Assembly: GCA_027486035.1 (NCBI GenBank)
Contig: JAIXPX010000041.1
Coordinates: forward strand, 1-64,000
Origin: Erythrobacteraceae bacterium
GTDB taxonomy: Bacteria > Pseudomonadota > Alphaproteobacteria > Sphingomonadales > Sphingomonadaceae
Direction: 5' to 3'
DNA length: 64,000 nucleotides
Shown here: piece after piece, positions 8,559 through 16,924 of the stretch
Layout of the letters: each line of letters begins with the position of its first letter
Numbering within the stretch: the first letter of the stretch is position 1
Notes under the pieces: model-generated
Told to the model about the DNA's origin: nothing
The model's input: only the letters and a program-made list of their open reading frames with translations
The model's database searches: none
Translations under genes and position numbers: made by a program

Positions 8559-9059
8559 TCAGATGCGTTCGGCGAGCAGCCGCGCAAGCGCCTCGATGCC
8601 GGCAGCATCCTCGGCCGTGAAGCGTGCGGGGCGCGGGCTGTCGAGATCGATCACCGCAACCACCGCGCCCTCGCGCAACACCGGCACCACCAGCTCGCTG
8701 GCGCTGGCTGCGTCGCAGGCAATGTGGCCGGGGAAGGCATGGACGTCCTCGACACGTTGCGTGGCGCGACTTTCCGCCGCCGCGCCGCACACGCCCTTGC
8801 CGAAAGGGATGCGGATGCAGGCTGGCCTGCCGACGAAGGGCCCGAGCACCAGCTCGTCTGCGCTGCCGCTCTTGGCGGGCGCGACCCGGTAGAAGCCGGC
8901 CCAGTTGAGGTCCGGCATGAATTCCCAGATCAGCGCCGCGACATTCGCCATGTTGGCGACCGCATCGGGCTCGCCTGCGGTCAGCGCCTCGGCGGCCGCG
9001 AGCAATTGGCGATGAAGCTCGGCGGTTTCGAGCGGCTCGGCAGGCTTGAAATCGTACAC
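8559..9059 (-). CDS. msrC: Free methionine-(R)-sulfoxide reductase (GAF domain)
   Basis: fRMsr reduces free methionine-R-sulfoxide, using a GAF fold and a thiol relay recycled by thioredoxin. The 166-residue protein has three cysteines at 81, 91 and 115 (GRPACIRIPFGKGVCG and GHIACDAASASE). Their spacing is that of the Escherichia coli enzyme (84, 94, 118). The VEDVHAFPGHIACD block is diagnostic. It starts at ATG 9059, back to back with the divergent sorbosone-dehydrogenase-like gene, so a shared promoter region of about 65 bp must serve both. It occupies the place downstream of parB where other alphaproteobacteria often carry holA. Confidence 0.92.
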   Translation of the reverse strand: MYDFKPAEPLETAELHRQLLAAAEALTAGEPDAVANMANVAALIWEFMPDLNWAGFYRVAPAKSGSADELVLGPFVGRPACIRIPFGKGVCGAAAESRATQRVEDVHAFPGHIACDAASASELVVPVLREGAVVAVIDLDSPRPARFTAEDAAGIEALARLLAERI

Positions 9060-9124
9060 GGGGGCATCGGCCTTTCGTCGCTAGCCAGTTGCCGCAAGGG
9101 CAGGCTGGCTCTATCCCGCCTCAC

Positions 9125-10603
9125 ATGGCCATTTTCCGCAAAATCGCAATCGTCCTTGCCGTCGTGATCGTCATCGCCGGGGGCGCCTTCTGGTATCTGA
9201 GCCGTGGCGACACCGCCAGGCTCTCGGTCGAGGAGGTCGCCGGAACCGATCCCGTGCTCGGAGAGGGCAAGGCCAAGAGCTTCCCGACCGTGCAGATTGC
9301 CGAGCCGGTGGGCTGGAAGGCGGGGGAGGCTCCGACCCCGGCCGAGGGTCTGGAGGTGGTGCGCTTTGCCGAAGGGCTCGATCACCCGCGCACGCTCCAT
9401 GCCCTGCCGAACGGCGATGTTCTCGTTTCGCTGACCCGTGCGCCGAAGGTGGCCGCCGGCGAGGGCGGGATCATGGATGCGATCAAGGGCTGGATTGCCG
9501 ACAAGCTGCTGAGCAAGGCGGGCGCGACGGGCGTGTCCCCCAACCAGATCGTCCTGCTGCGCGATGCCGATGGCAACGGCACCGCCGAAACCCGTAAGGT
9601 CATCCTTGCCGAAGGGCTGGATTCGCCCTCGGGCCTCGCGTGGAAGGACGGCACGCTCTATGTCGCCAACCACAATGCTGTCCTCGCCTTCCCCTATGCG
9701 CTGGGTAGCGACAAGGTGACGGGCGCGCCGAGGAAGCTGATGGACCTCGCGCCCGGCGGCGGTCACTGGATGCGCAACCTCGAACTTTCGCCCGATGGCA
9801 CCCGGCTCTATGTCGCGGTCGGTTCGGTCAGCAATATCGGCGAGGCCGGCATGGCGGTCGAGGAAGGCCGGGCGATGATCTGGGAATATGATCTCGCCGC
9901 CGGCCGCCAGCGCCAGTTCGGCGTGGGTCTGCGGAACCCCAACGGGCTCGATTTCAGCCCCTGGTCGGGCGAGCTGTGGACCACGGTCAACGAGCGCGAC
10001 ATGCTCGGCTCGGACCTCGTGCCCGATTACCTCACCAACGTGCCTGTCGGCGCGCAATATGGCTGGCCCTGGGTCTATTACCGCACCAACCGCGACCGCC
10101 GGGTCGAGGCGCCGATGCCGCGCTTCCTGATGGAATATGTGCGCAAACCCGAATATGCTCTGGGTCCGCACGTCGCAGCGCTCGGTCTGGTGTTCTCGAA
10201 GGAGGGCGACCGCATGGGCGCCGGCTTCGCGGGCGGCGCCTTCATCGCGCGCCATGGATCGTGGAACCGCAAGCCGCCCTCGGGCTATGACGTGGTCTTC
10301 GTCGACTTCGACGATCGCGGCAATCCGGTCGGCAAGCCCAAGCCGGTGCTGACGGGCTTCCTCAACGCCGATGGCACCACGCGGGGTCGGCCCACTTGGG
10401 TCGAATGGGCGGGTGATGGCGCGCTGCTGGTGTCTGACGATACGGCGGGGATCATCTGGCGGGTGCGCTCACCCTCGGCAGCGCCCGCGCCGGCTATCGC
10501 GCGGCTGGAGGGGAAGCGGCTTCCGGCACGAGAGCTCAAGGATCCCCGGGCCGATTTCGAAGCGGATTACCTGCGCAAGCAGGCCGGGCAGGCGATCAAC
10601 TAG
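9125..10603 (+). CDS. Membrane-anchored sorbosone dehydrogenase-like beta-propeller protein
   Basis: A 492-residue protein of the PQQ-type glucose/sorbosone dehydrogenase propeller family. ATG 9125 begins an uncleaved-looking membrane anchor (AIVLAVVIVIAGGAFWYL, about 8-24) that would place the propeller in the periplasm; an earlier TTG at 9089 would only add residues before it. Family motifs include VVRFAEGLDHPRTLHALPNGDVLVS, GGGHWMRNLELSPDGTRLYVAVGSVSNIGE, GLRNPNGLDFSPWSGELWTTVNERD and FIARHGSWNRKPPSGYDVVFV. Relatives oxidise sugars with a quinone cofactor, but many have no known substrate and PQQ synthesis genes are not in this window. Confidence 0.82.
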   Translation: MAIFRKIAIVLAVVIVIAGGAFWYLSRGDTARLSVEEVAGTDPVLGEGKAKSFPTVQIAEPVGWKAGEAPTPAEGLEVVRFAEGLDHPRTLHALPNGDVLVSLTRAPKVAAGEGGIMDAIKGWIADKLLSKAGATGVSPNQIVLLRDADGNGTAETRKVILAEGLDSPSGLAWKDGTLYVANHNAVLAFPYALGSDKVTGAPRKLMDLAPGGGHWMRNLELSPDGTRLYVAVGSVSNIGEAGMAVEEGRAMIWEYDLAAGRQRQFGVGLRNPNGLDFSPWSGELWTTVNERDMLGSDLVPDYLTNVPVGAQYGWPWVYYRTNRDRRVEAPMPRFLMEYVRKPEYALGPHVAALGLVFSKEGDRMGAGFAGGAFIARHGSWNRKPPSGYDVVFVDFDDRGNPVGKPKPVLTGFLNADGTTRGRPTWVEWAGDGALLVSDDTAGIIWRVRSPSAAPAPAIARLEGKRLPARELKDPRADFEADYLRKQAGQAIN

Positions 10604-11418
10604 AGGCTTATCCCCGCGCGCCCGGCCAGCTCGGCCGCGAATTGCAGCGCCGTGCGGCCTGACCGGTTGCCGCGCCGGATGGCAAAGGCCATCGCTTCCT
10701 CGGCATCGAAGGCGAGGCCCAGCGGCGAGACGTAACTGGCCAGAATGGCGAGGTACGTGTCCCTGTCCGCCGGGTGGAACCCCAGCGTCAGCCCGAAGCG
10801 GTCAGCCAGCGCCAGCGCGTCGTCGCGTTCGTCACGCTCGTGGAGCGCGCCTGCGGTATCCTCCTGCACGACGATGGCGCGGCGATTGGCGGTGACGGCA
10901 AGGCGGATGTGCGCCGGACGCGGGGCAACCCCACCGTCGAGCAGGCTTCTGAGCGCCAGCATCTCCGCTCTGGCATCGGGATCGAAGCCGAGATCATCGA
11001 TGAACAGCACGAAGGCGCGGGACTGCGGCGCCAGCTGGGCGATGAGCGCGGGGAAGGTCGTCAGGCTGCCGGGGGCAAGCTGAACCAGTGCCAAGGCGCC
11101 GCCGCCCGCTTGCCCATCGGCCACGGCTGCGCGCACCAGTGCCGACTTGCCCATGCCGCGCGCGCCCCACAAGAGCATGTCATGCGCCGCCGCGCCGCTT
11201 GCCAATCGCGCACAATTCTCGCGGATCGCCTCCTTCTGGGCGTCGATCCCGTGCAGCGCGGCCAGGGGCAAGGCATCGAGCACCGGCACAGCCCGCGCCC
11301 GGTCGCCCTCCCAGACATAGGCCGGGCAGGCGAGCCAGTCGGTCGGGGGGGCAGGTGGCGGCGCGAGGCGTTCAAGGGCAGCGGCAATGCGCTCCAGAGG
11401 CTCGCCGCCTGCGCTCAT
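10600..11418 (-). CDS. DUF815-type AAA ATPase
   Basis: A 272-residue cytosolic P-loop ATPase. Walker A is GARGMGKSA (85-93), Walker B is FVLFIDDLGFD, and the C-terminal lid region includes DRFGLTLGFHPADRDTYLAIL and RRGNRSGRTALQFAAELAG. This matches the DUF815 family of AAA proteins, whose role is unknown. The start at ATG 11418 lies one base after the stop of the upstream acyl-CoA dehydrogenase, so it is preferred to an in-frame codon at 11466 inside that gene. Its stop overlaps that of the convergent dehydrogenase. Confidence 0.83.
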   Translation of the reverse strand: MSAGGEPLERIAAALERLAPPPAPPTDWLACPAYVWEGDRARAVPVLDALPLAALHGIDAQKEAIRENCARLASGAAAHDMLLWGARGMGKSALVRAAVADGQAGGGALALVQLAPGSLTTFPALIAQLAPQSRAFVLFIDDLGFDPDARAEMLALRSLLDGGVAPRPAHIRLAVTANRRAIVVQEDTAGALHERDERDDALALADRFGLTLGFHPADRDTYLAILASYVSPLGLAFDAEEAMAFAIRRGNRSGRTALQFAAELAGRAGISL

Positions 11419-11419
11419 G

Positions 11420-13162
11420 TCAGCCGACCAGCGCTTCGGCGGGCAGGGCGTAGAGCAGGTCCGCACCCGCCACCGCCCCGGCCTTCAGCCCGACCGCCTC
11501 AGGCACGATCCGGTCGAGGAAGAAGCGCACCGTCACCGGCTTGGTCGCGGCGAGTTCGGGCGCGGCACCCTCGGCCACCGCCTGCGCCTGCTTCATGAGC
11601 TGCCAACCGGCCACCGCAACGGCGGCCATGGTGCAGAAGGGCACGCTCCCCGCAAGGCGATCATCGAGGCTCGCCTCGCCCTGCATCCAGCGCGCCACAT
11701 TGGCGCAGTCGCGGGCGAGGGCCGAGAGGGCGAATTCGTCCCCGGCCTCGCGGGCGATGGTCTCGAACAGCGTCACCATCGCCTCGCCGCCCTCGAGCCC
11801 GAGCTTGCGGGTGACGAGATCGGCGGCCTGGATGCCGTTGGTGCCCTCGTAGATCGGGGCGATGCGCGAATCGCGCCAGTGCTGGGCCGCGCCGGTCTCC
11901 TCGACAAAGCCCATGCCGCCATGGATCTGGATGCCGAGGCCGGAAACCTCGACGCCGACATCGGTGCCCCATGCCTTGATCAGCGGCACCACGATCTCGC
12001 CGCGCGCCCTTGCCGCCTCGTCGCCCAGATTGCCGCGATCCACCTGTCCCGCGCAGTAGTAGAGCAGCGCGCGCACCCCTTCGGTGAGCGCCTTCATGCG
12101 CAGGATCATGCGGCGCACGTCGGGGTGCTCGATGATCGCCACTGGGCTCTTGTCGGGCGACCCGGCGCGGGCGGACTGCACCCGGTCCCGCGCATAGGCG
12201 AGCGCCTGCTGGGTCGCCCGCTCGGCGATCTGCGCGCCCTGGTTGCCGACATTGATCCGCGCATTGTTCATCATCGTGAACATCGCCGCGAGGCCCTTGT
12301 TGGGCGCGCCGACCAGTTCGCCGATGCATTCGCCATTGTCACCATAGCTCATCACGCAGGTCGGCGAGGCGTTGATGCCGAGCTTGTGTTCGAGGCTGAC
12401 GCAGCGAAGATCGTTCTTCGGGCCGATGCTCCCGTCGGCATTCACATGATATTTGGGCACCACGAAGAGCGAGATGCCGCGCGATCCCTCGGGCGCGCCG
12501 GGGAGCCGCGCCAGCACGAGGTGGATGATGTTCTCGGCGAGGTCATGTTCGCCCCAGGTGATATAAATCTTCTGGCCGGTGATCCGGTACTTGCCCGCGT
12601 GCTCGCCGCTCTCGATCGGTTCGGCCGTCGAACGCAGCGCGCCGACATCGCTCCCCGCGGCGGGCTCGGTCAGGTTCATCGTGCCCGACCATTCGCCGCT
12701 CACGAGTTTGGGCAGATACATCGCCTGCTGGGCGGGCGAGCCGTGATGCTCCAGCGCCTCGATCGCGCCGACGCTCAGCATCGGGAGCAGGGTGAAGGCC
12801 ATGTTCGCCGCGCCGAGGTTCTCCAGCACGTTGCAGGCGAGGGTGAAGGGCAGGCCCTGCCCCCCATGGGCTTGCGGAGAGGCGATCGCGTTCCACCCCT
12901 GCTCGACATAGGCCTTGTAGGCGGCCTCGAACCCCTCGGGCAGGCGGACGACGCCGTTTTCGAGCCTTGCCCCCTCCAGATCACCCACGCGGTTGAGCGG
13001 CGCGAATTCGCCCGCCGCGAACTGGCCGACGCCCGCGACGATGGCTTCCACGAGATCGGGCTCGGCATGGGCGAAGCGTTCGGTCGCGGCCAGCTCCGCG
13101 ATCCCGGCATTGACGCGGATGGCGAGGAGCTGGTCGGCGGTCGGCGGGGTGAAGGGGGTCAC
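11420..13162 (-). CDS. Acyl-CoA dehydrogenase, long DmdC-like type
   Basis: A flavoprotein of about 580 residues, longer than classical acyl-CoA dehydrogenases (about 380) because it carries the extra C-terminal domain of the DmdC/FadE-like group. Visible are GWNAIASPQAHGGQGLPFTLACNVLENL, SGTMNLTEPAAGSDVGALRSTAEP and KIYITWGEHDLAENIIHLVLARLPGAP, plus the catalytic-region LYEGTNGIQAADLV. Substrate chain length cannot be read. GTG 13162 gives the usual start (MTPFTPPTADQ); the open frame reaches back to 13246, but that overlaps the divergent tsaC start. An AAA ATPase follows in the same operon. Confidence 0.88.
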   Translation of the reverse strand: MTPFTPPTADQLLAIRVNAGIAELAATERFAHAEPDLVEAIVAGVGQFAAGEFAPLNRVGDLEGARLENGVVRLPEGFEAAYKAYVEQGWNAIASPQAHGGQGLPFTLACNVLENLGAANMAFTLLPMLSVGAIEALEHHGSPAQQAMYLPKLVSGEWSGTMNLTEPAAGSDVGALRSTAEPIESGEHAGKYRITGQKIYITWGEHDLAENIIHLVLARLPGAPEGSRGISLFVVPKYHVNADGSIGPKNDLRCVSLEHKLGINASPTCVMSYGDNGECIGELVGAPNKGLAAMFTMMNNARINVGNQGAQIAERATQQALAYARDRVQSARAGSPDKSPVAIIEHPDVRRMILRMKALTEGVRALLYYCAGQVDRGNLGDEAARARGEIVVPLIKAWGTDVGVEVSGLGIQIHGGMGFVEETGAAQHWRDSRIAPIYEGTNGIQAADLVTRKLGLEGGEAMVTLFETIAREAGDEFALSALARDCANVARWMQGEASLDDRLAGSVPFCTMAAVAVAGWQLMKQAQAVAEGAAPELAATKPVTVRFFLDRIVPEAVGLKAGAVAGADLLYALPAEALVG

Positions 13163-13235
13163 TTCGGGGGAGTCCTTGCGAATGGAAATTGCGGCCGCTC
13201 TTGGCAGGGCGGGCAAACGAATATAGCGCCCGGGC

Positions 13236-14153
13236 ATGAGCGGCAAGAACGTTACGGAAGTGCGGCTGGCGGACGCTGCGGGGATCGCCGAGGCAGCGCG
13301 AATCCTCGAATCGGGCGGGCTGGTCGCGGTGCCGACCGAGACGGTCTACGGCCTCGCCGCCCGCGCCGATTCTGCCGAGGCGGTCGCGCGAATCTATGCC
13401 GCCAAGGGCCGCCCGGACTTCAACCCGCTGATCGTCCATGTGAGCGGGGTGGAGCAGGCCCGGACCTATGCCGAGTTTGCCCCCGAAGCCCGCGCGCTTG
13501 CTGCGGCACATTGGCCCGGCCCGCTCACCCTCGTCCTACCCCGTCGGCAGGATGCTCCGCTGGCGCCCGCCGTGACCGCTGGATTGTCCACCGTCGCGCT
13601 GAGAGCTCCGGCGCATCCTGCCATGCAAGCGCTGCTCGCAGCGGTCGATTTTCCTCTGGCGGCGCCGTCAGCCAACCGCTCGGGCTTCATCAGTCCGACG
13701 ACTCCCGCGCATGTGCTCGCTTCGCTCGATGGGCGCATCGACCTGGTGCTCGATGGCGGTGCGACCACGGCCGGAGTGGAATCGACCATCGTCGCGGTGC
13801 GCGCCGACGGGAGTGTCGATGAGTTGCGGCCGGGGCCGATTGCGGTCGGCACACGGGGCGGGGGTGGGGGGATCGAGGCCCCGGGCCAGCTCGCCAGCCA
13901 CTATGCTCCCGGCAAGCCGGTGCGGCTGGGTGCGCTGGATGCCGAGGCGGACGAGTTCCTGATCGGGTTTGGCGCGATTGCGGGCGACTGCACGCTGTCA
14001 GCCAGCGGCGACGTCACCGAGGCCGCGGCGCGGCTCTATGCCTGTCTTCACCAAGCCGCCCGCGCCCCGCAGCCGCGCATCGCGGTGGCGCGCGTTCCGG
14101 AGCAGGGCGTGGGCCGCGCGATCAACGACCGCTTGCGGCGCGCGGCGGCCTAG
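13236..14153 (+). CDS. tsaC: L-threonylcarbamoyladenylate synthase, Sua5 type
   Basis: This enzyme makes threonylcarbamoyl-AMP from threonine, bicarbonate and ATP, the first step of the universal t6A37 tRNA modification. The 305-residue length shows the two-domain Sua5 form, with a YrdC catalytic domain plus a C-terminal Sua5 domain. Motifs include GGLVAVPTETVYGLAARADS, AKGRPDFNPLIVH, WPGPLTLVL, APSANRSGFISPT and the linker LRPGPI. ATG 13236 lies close to a TTGGCA/TATAGC pair (13201-13227, spacer 15), a weak promoter guess. The stop overlaps the convergent lipoprotein stop. Confidence 0.95.
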   Translation: MSGKNVTEVRLADAAGIAEAARILESGGLVAVPTETVYGLAARADSAEAVARIYAAKGRPDFNPLIVHVSGVEQARTYAEFAPEARALAAAHWPGPLTLVLPRRQDAPLAPAVTAGLSTVALRAPAHPAMQALLAAVDFPLAAPSANRSGFISPTTPAHVLASLDGRIDLVLDGGATTAGVESTIVAVRADGSVDELRPGPIAVGTRGGGGGIEAPGQLASHYAPGKPVRLGALDAEADEFLIGFGAIAGDCTLSASGDVTEAAARLYACLHQAARAPQPRIAVARVPEQGVGRAINDRLRRAAA

Positions 14154-14473
14154 GGTTCGACCGGCACGCCCGGCATCAGCGCCTTCATTTCGGCGCGGAT
14201 TGCCTGGGCGCGCTCGCAGGCGACATCGTCGCCATTGCCGCAGCGGTCCATCTGCTTGCCGTACTCACGCTCGAGCTGGCCGAGCTTCTCCTCGCGCTTG
14301 CGGATCGTGCGGCCGCGCTTCTCGTCGGCTTCGGACTGGCTGGTGGTGGCAAGGTCGGCGCCCTTGCTCACAACCTTGACCGGCGCGGTGACCACCCCGA
14401 CGGCCGCACGGGCAAGACAGCCCTGCAAGGCGAGCGCGGCAAGGGCAATGGCGATCAGGCGAAGGGCTGGCAT
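14150..14473 (-). CDS. Small lipoprotein with charged coiled-coil segment
   Basis: A 107-residue predicted lipoprotein. ATG 14473 starts a signal peptide MPALRLIAIALAALALQGC with a lipobox ending at Cys19. The mature part has a short hydrophobic-turn segment (ARAAVGVVTAPVKVVSKGADLATTSQSE) and then a highly charged helix rich in Lys, Arg and Glu that contains a pair of cysteines (RCGNGDDVACERA). No known domain is recognised. It is probably exported to the periplasmic face of the inner or outer membrane. Confidence 0.72.
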   Translation of the reverse strand: MPALRLIAIALAALALQGCLARAAVGVVTAPVKVVSKGADLATTSQSEADEKRGRTIRKREEKLGQLEREYGKQMDRCGNGDDVACERAQAIRAEMKALMPGVPVEP

Positions 14474-14512
14474 GGCCGCATTTATCCTTCGCTTGTGGTG
14501 ACTTGGCAATTC

Positions 14513-15295
14513 CTATTTCTCGGTCGCGGGTTGTGGTGCGGGAATGGCCCCGCTCGCGCCGCTGCCGGTGGGGGTGCAATTGAGCGTGCCCGAGCCGAAG
14601 GATTGGAGCGTGCACTTCGCTGCGCCGGTGACGTTGATGTCGCCCGCCCCGCCGATGTTCGCCTCGACCGTCCCGTCCGAGGCGAAGGCAACATCGCCGC
14701 TGCCGCCGATCGAGACTTCGGCTTTGTCCGCCTTGAGCTGCGGCATGGCGATCTTGCCGCTGCCGCCGATCAGGATCTCGAGCGCCTTGGCGGTGCCGCC
14801 GCCGCCCACCACCTTGCCGCTGCCACCGATATTGATGCCGAGCTTTTCGGCCGCGACCTTGCCGAATTCGACCGTGCCGCTGCCGCCGATGTTGATTTCG
14901 GCGGTGCTGGCGAGGCTCGGTGTCTTCACGGTGCCGCTGCCGCCGATCACGATTTCCTTGGGGGCGGGCATGGTGACGAAGATCACCGCGTTGCTCTCGC
15001 CGCTCCAGCCGTTTGCACGGGTGACGGCGATCACTTCCTTGTCGCGCACGAAGCGCAAGCTTTCGGTATCCGCGCCCTCGACCCTGATGGCGAAGGTGTT
15101 ACCCTCGGTGACGACCACGGTGTCGCCCGAGGCAACGATGATTTCGGACGGCGGCGGCCCGGCAATCTCGACTTCGGAGAGGGGCACGCCCTTCTGGCCA
15201 TTGATCTCGACCTCACCGCCTTCACAACCGGCCAGCGCGACGGACAGCGCAAGCAGGGCAACCGGGGCGATCCGGTGGATGGGGGCGTGGGTCAT
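14513..15295 (-). CDS. GIN-type head-domain (DUF2807) lipoprotein
   Basis: A 260-residue protein with signal peptide and lipobox (MTHAPIHRIAPVALLALSVALAGC), then an array of short beta-strand repeats of the form xIxIGGSGxVxxP. At least seven GGSG or GGAG turns can be counted between about residues 125 and 230, the pattern of the right-handed parallel beta-helix GIN (putative auto-transporter adhesin head) domain. Members are surface or periplasmic and their ligands are unknown. ATG 15295 was chosen because it begins the signal peptide. Confidence 0.83.
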   Translation of the reverse strand: MTHAPIHRIAPVALLALSVALAGCEGGEVEINGQKGVPLSEVEIAGPPPSEIIVASGDTVVVTEGNTFAIRVEGADTESLRFVRDKEVIAVTRANGWSGESNAVIFVTMPAPKEIVIGGSGTVKTPSLASTAEINIGGSGTVEFGKVAAEKLGINIGGSGKVVGGGGTAKALEILIGGSGKIAMPQLKADKAEVSIGGSGDVAFASDGTVEANIGGAGDINVTGAAKCTLQSFGSGTLNCTPTGSGASGAIPAPQPATEK

Positions 15296-15349
15296 GCAAA
15301 GTTCCTTCCTTGGCGTATTGCCAATGTAATACACCAATCCCCGGCGCGC

Positions 15350-15384
15350 AAACAAAAAGGGCCGCCCCGGTTGGAGCGGCCCTT
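15350..15384 (-). terminator. Intrinsic terminator of carD
   Basis: Read on the minus strand, AAGGGCCGC (15384-15376) pairs with GCGGCCCTT (15365-15357) across a 10-nt loop, and is followed by a run of T residues (TTTTTGTTT). It lies 26 bases after the carD stop. Confidence 0.85.
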
Positions 15385-15409
15385 CGAAAATCCTTCAGCG
15401 CAAGGAGGC

Positions 15410-15943
15410 TTACGCTTCCTCGGCTGTGTCGTAATATTGCGGCGCGTGTTCGCGCAGCACGTCGAGGATCTTGCCGAGCGCGGTCTGCTCGTCGGTCTCC
15501 TCCATCGCCGCGAGTTCGCGGGCGAGGCGGCTGGAAGCGGCTTCGAAGATCTGGCGCTCCGAATAGGACTGCTCGGGCTGGTCTTCCGGGCGGAACAGGT
15601 CGCGGGTCACTTCGGCGATCGACACGAGGTCGCCCGAGTTGATCTTCGCTTCATATTCCTGGGCGCGGCGCGACCACATGGTGCGCTTGACCTTGGGCTT
15701 GCCCTTCAGCGTTTCCATGGCCTGCTTGAGCGTCTTGTCCGAGGACAGCTTGCGCATCCCGATCGCTTCGACCTTGTTGACCGGCACACGCAGGGTCATG
15801 CGCTCTTTCTCGAACCGCAGCACGTAGAGTTCGAGCTGCATCCCGGCGATTTCCTCGCTCTGGAGCTCGACCACCCGGCCCACGCCGTGCTTGGGATAGA
15901 CAACGTAGTCGCCGACGGTGAACGCATTCGCGTTGCTTGCCAT
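15410..15943 (-). CDS. carD: CarD/CdnL-family RNA polymerase-binding regulator
   Basis: A 177-residue regulator that binds the RNA polymerase beta subunit and stabilises open promoter complexes, chiefly at rRNA and growth genes. The N-terminal RNAP-interaction domain is plain (FTVGDYVVYPKHGVGRVVELQSEEIAGMQLELYVLRFEKERMTLRVP). The C-terminal helical DNA-binding part follows (WSRRAQEYEAKINSGDLVSIAEVTRDLFR). ATG 15943 gives the usual start MASNANAF. It is monocistronic: about 266 bp of leader and promoter region upstream and a strong terminator downstream. Confidence 0.95.
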   Translation of the reverse strand: MASNANAFTVGDYVVYPKHGVGRVVELQSEEIAGMQLELYVLRFEKERMTLRVPVNKVEAIGMRKLSSDKTLKQAMETLKGKPKVKRTMWSRRAQEYEAKINSGDLVSIAEVTRDLFRPEDQPEQSYSERQIFEAASSRLARELAAMEETDEQTALGKILDVLREHAPQYYDTAEEA

Positions 15944-16121
15944 GCAAGTTCCTTTCAATCGGCCGATCCGGGCAACGGGGAGAGGGACGAAAAACCCAGA
16001 GACGCCAACGAGCCCCTCACGAGGCGAGCGCCGGGTGCGGAACGTCCGGTACGGGGGTTGCTGGTGTCGAGCCTTCCTAGGTTTTCACGCCTGCGCGGGC
16101 CCAGCCCGGCGCGGTCGGGGC

Positions 16122-16129
16122 ATTCTATA
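16122..16129 (-). promoter_or_regulatory. Possible -10 element upstream of carD
   Basis: On the minus strand TATAGAAT occurs about 180 bases before the carD ATG, with only a weak -35 (TCGCAA, 17 bases upstream). It sits in the largest gene-free stretch of this area (15944-16209). Nothing else was recognised there. Confidence 0.3.
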
Positions 16130-16209
16130 GCACGGCCGCAACAAAATTGCGAGTCGCTCGTTAGCCGCGCCTGCAACCTTTCGCAGACCCCCCAGGCCGG
16201 AGACGAAAA

Positions 16210-16548
16210 TCAGTCGCCGTCGCCGGGCGCGTCGCTGAAGTATTTCTCGAACTTGCCCTTTTCGCCCTTGTGCGCGTCGGCATCCTCGGGCGGGGCCTTC
16301 TGGCTGGTGATGTTGGGCCACACGGCGGACAACTTGGTGTTGAGTTCGAGCCACTTCTCCAGCCCGTCCTCGGTATCGGGGAGAATCGCCTCGGCCGGGC
16401 ACTCGGGTTCGCACACGCCGCAGTCGATGCACTCGCTGGGATTGATTACCAGCATGTTCTCGCCTTCGTAGAAACAGTCGACCGGGCACACTTCCACGCA
16501 ATCGGTGTACTTGCACTTGATGCAGTCTTCGGTGACGACGTAAGTCAT
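16210..16548 (-). CDS. fdxA: Seven-iron ferredoxin FdxA
   Basis: A 112-residue ferredoxin with one [3Fe-4S] and one [4Fe-4S] cluster. The N-terminal cysteine pattern [19 protein letters not shown] and the second set [16 protein letters not shown] supply the ligands. The C-terminal extension ([19 protein letters not shown]) is typical of the FdxA group. It is a soluble electron carrier; the redox partner is not shown by the neighbours. It starts 10 bases after the stop of the S4-domain gene and both lie on the minus strand, so it is probably the promoter-distal gene of that operon. Confidence 0.95.
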   Translation of the reverse strand: MTYVVTEDCIKCKYTDCVEVCPVDCFYEGENMLVINPSECIDCGVCEPECPAEAILPDTEDGLEKWLELNTKLSAVWPNITSQKAPPEDADAHKGEKGKFEKYFSDAPGDGD

Positions 16549-16558
16549 TGCGGCTCTT

Positions 16559-16924
16559 TCACGAGATGTCTTGCGGTTCGCCGGACGGCGTGTCCGGCAC
16601 AGGCGACGGGCCTATTGTGTTTTGCCCTTTAGGGTCAAGAGCCCCACCGTCAACCTCCCGATAATGGCAAAGCGCCTCGGCGGGTGGGCCGCGCCGCGCT
16701 GGCAGGGCGAGAAGTTGGATCACCCTGATGCGGCCGCCAACCGCGAGCGTCAGAACGTCGCCGGTCCGCACGGGTTCGGAACCTCTCAGGACATGCTGCC
16801 GGTTGCGCCGCACCGCCCGCCCCGCGATGAGCGCGTCGGCGGCGGAGCGGGTGCGGGCGAAGCGCAGGTAGACGAGCAGCCGGTCGATGCGGATTGACCC
16901 CCCCGCCTCTGGCCCGCCACTCAT
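16559..16924 (-). CDS. S4-domain RNA-binding protein (Hsp15-like)
   Basis: A 121-residue protein whose N-terminal half is an S4 RNA-binding domain ([49 protein letters not shown]). The tail is proline- and charge-rich. Related Hsp15 proteins bind stalled 50S subunits carrying nascent chains. ATG 16924 overlaps the stop of the helicase gene upstream (ATGA arrangement at 16921-16924), so the helicase, the S4 protein and perhaps fdxA form one transcript. Confidence 0.85.
   Translation of the reverse strand: MSGGPEAGGSIRIDRLLVYLRFARTRSAADALIAGRAVRRNRQHVLRGSEPVRTGDVLTLAVGGRIRVIQLLALPARRGPPAEALCHYREVDGGALDPKGQNTIGPSPVPDTPSGEPQDIS

Noticed and set aside
11387..13822. Plus-strand open frame of 811 codons
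   Set aside because: It runs antisense to the acyl-CoA dehydrogenase and overlaps tsaC in another frame; rich in His and Arg with no domain.
14690..14960. GGSG-coding tandem pattern considered as a CRISPR or DNA satellite
   Set aside because: The periodicity is that of a beta-helix protein with codon variation; there are no spacers or constant direct repeats.
14495..16471. Plus-strand open frame of 658 codons
   Set aside because: It covers the GIN lipoprotein, carD and fdxA in antisense, including the carD terminator; clearly a GC artefact.
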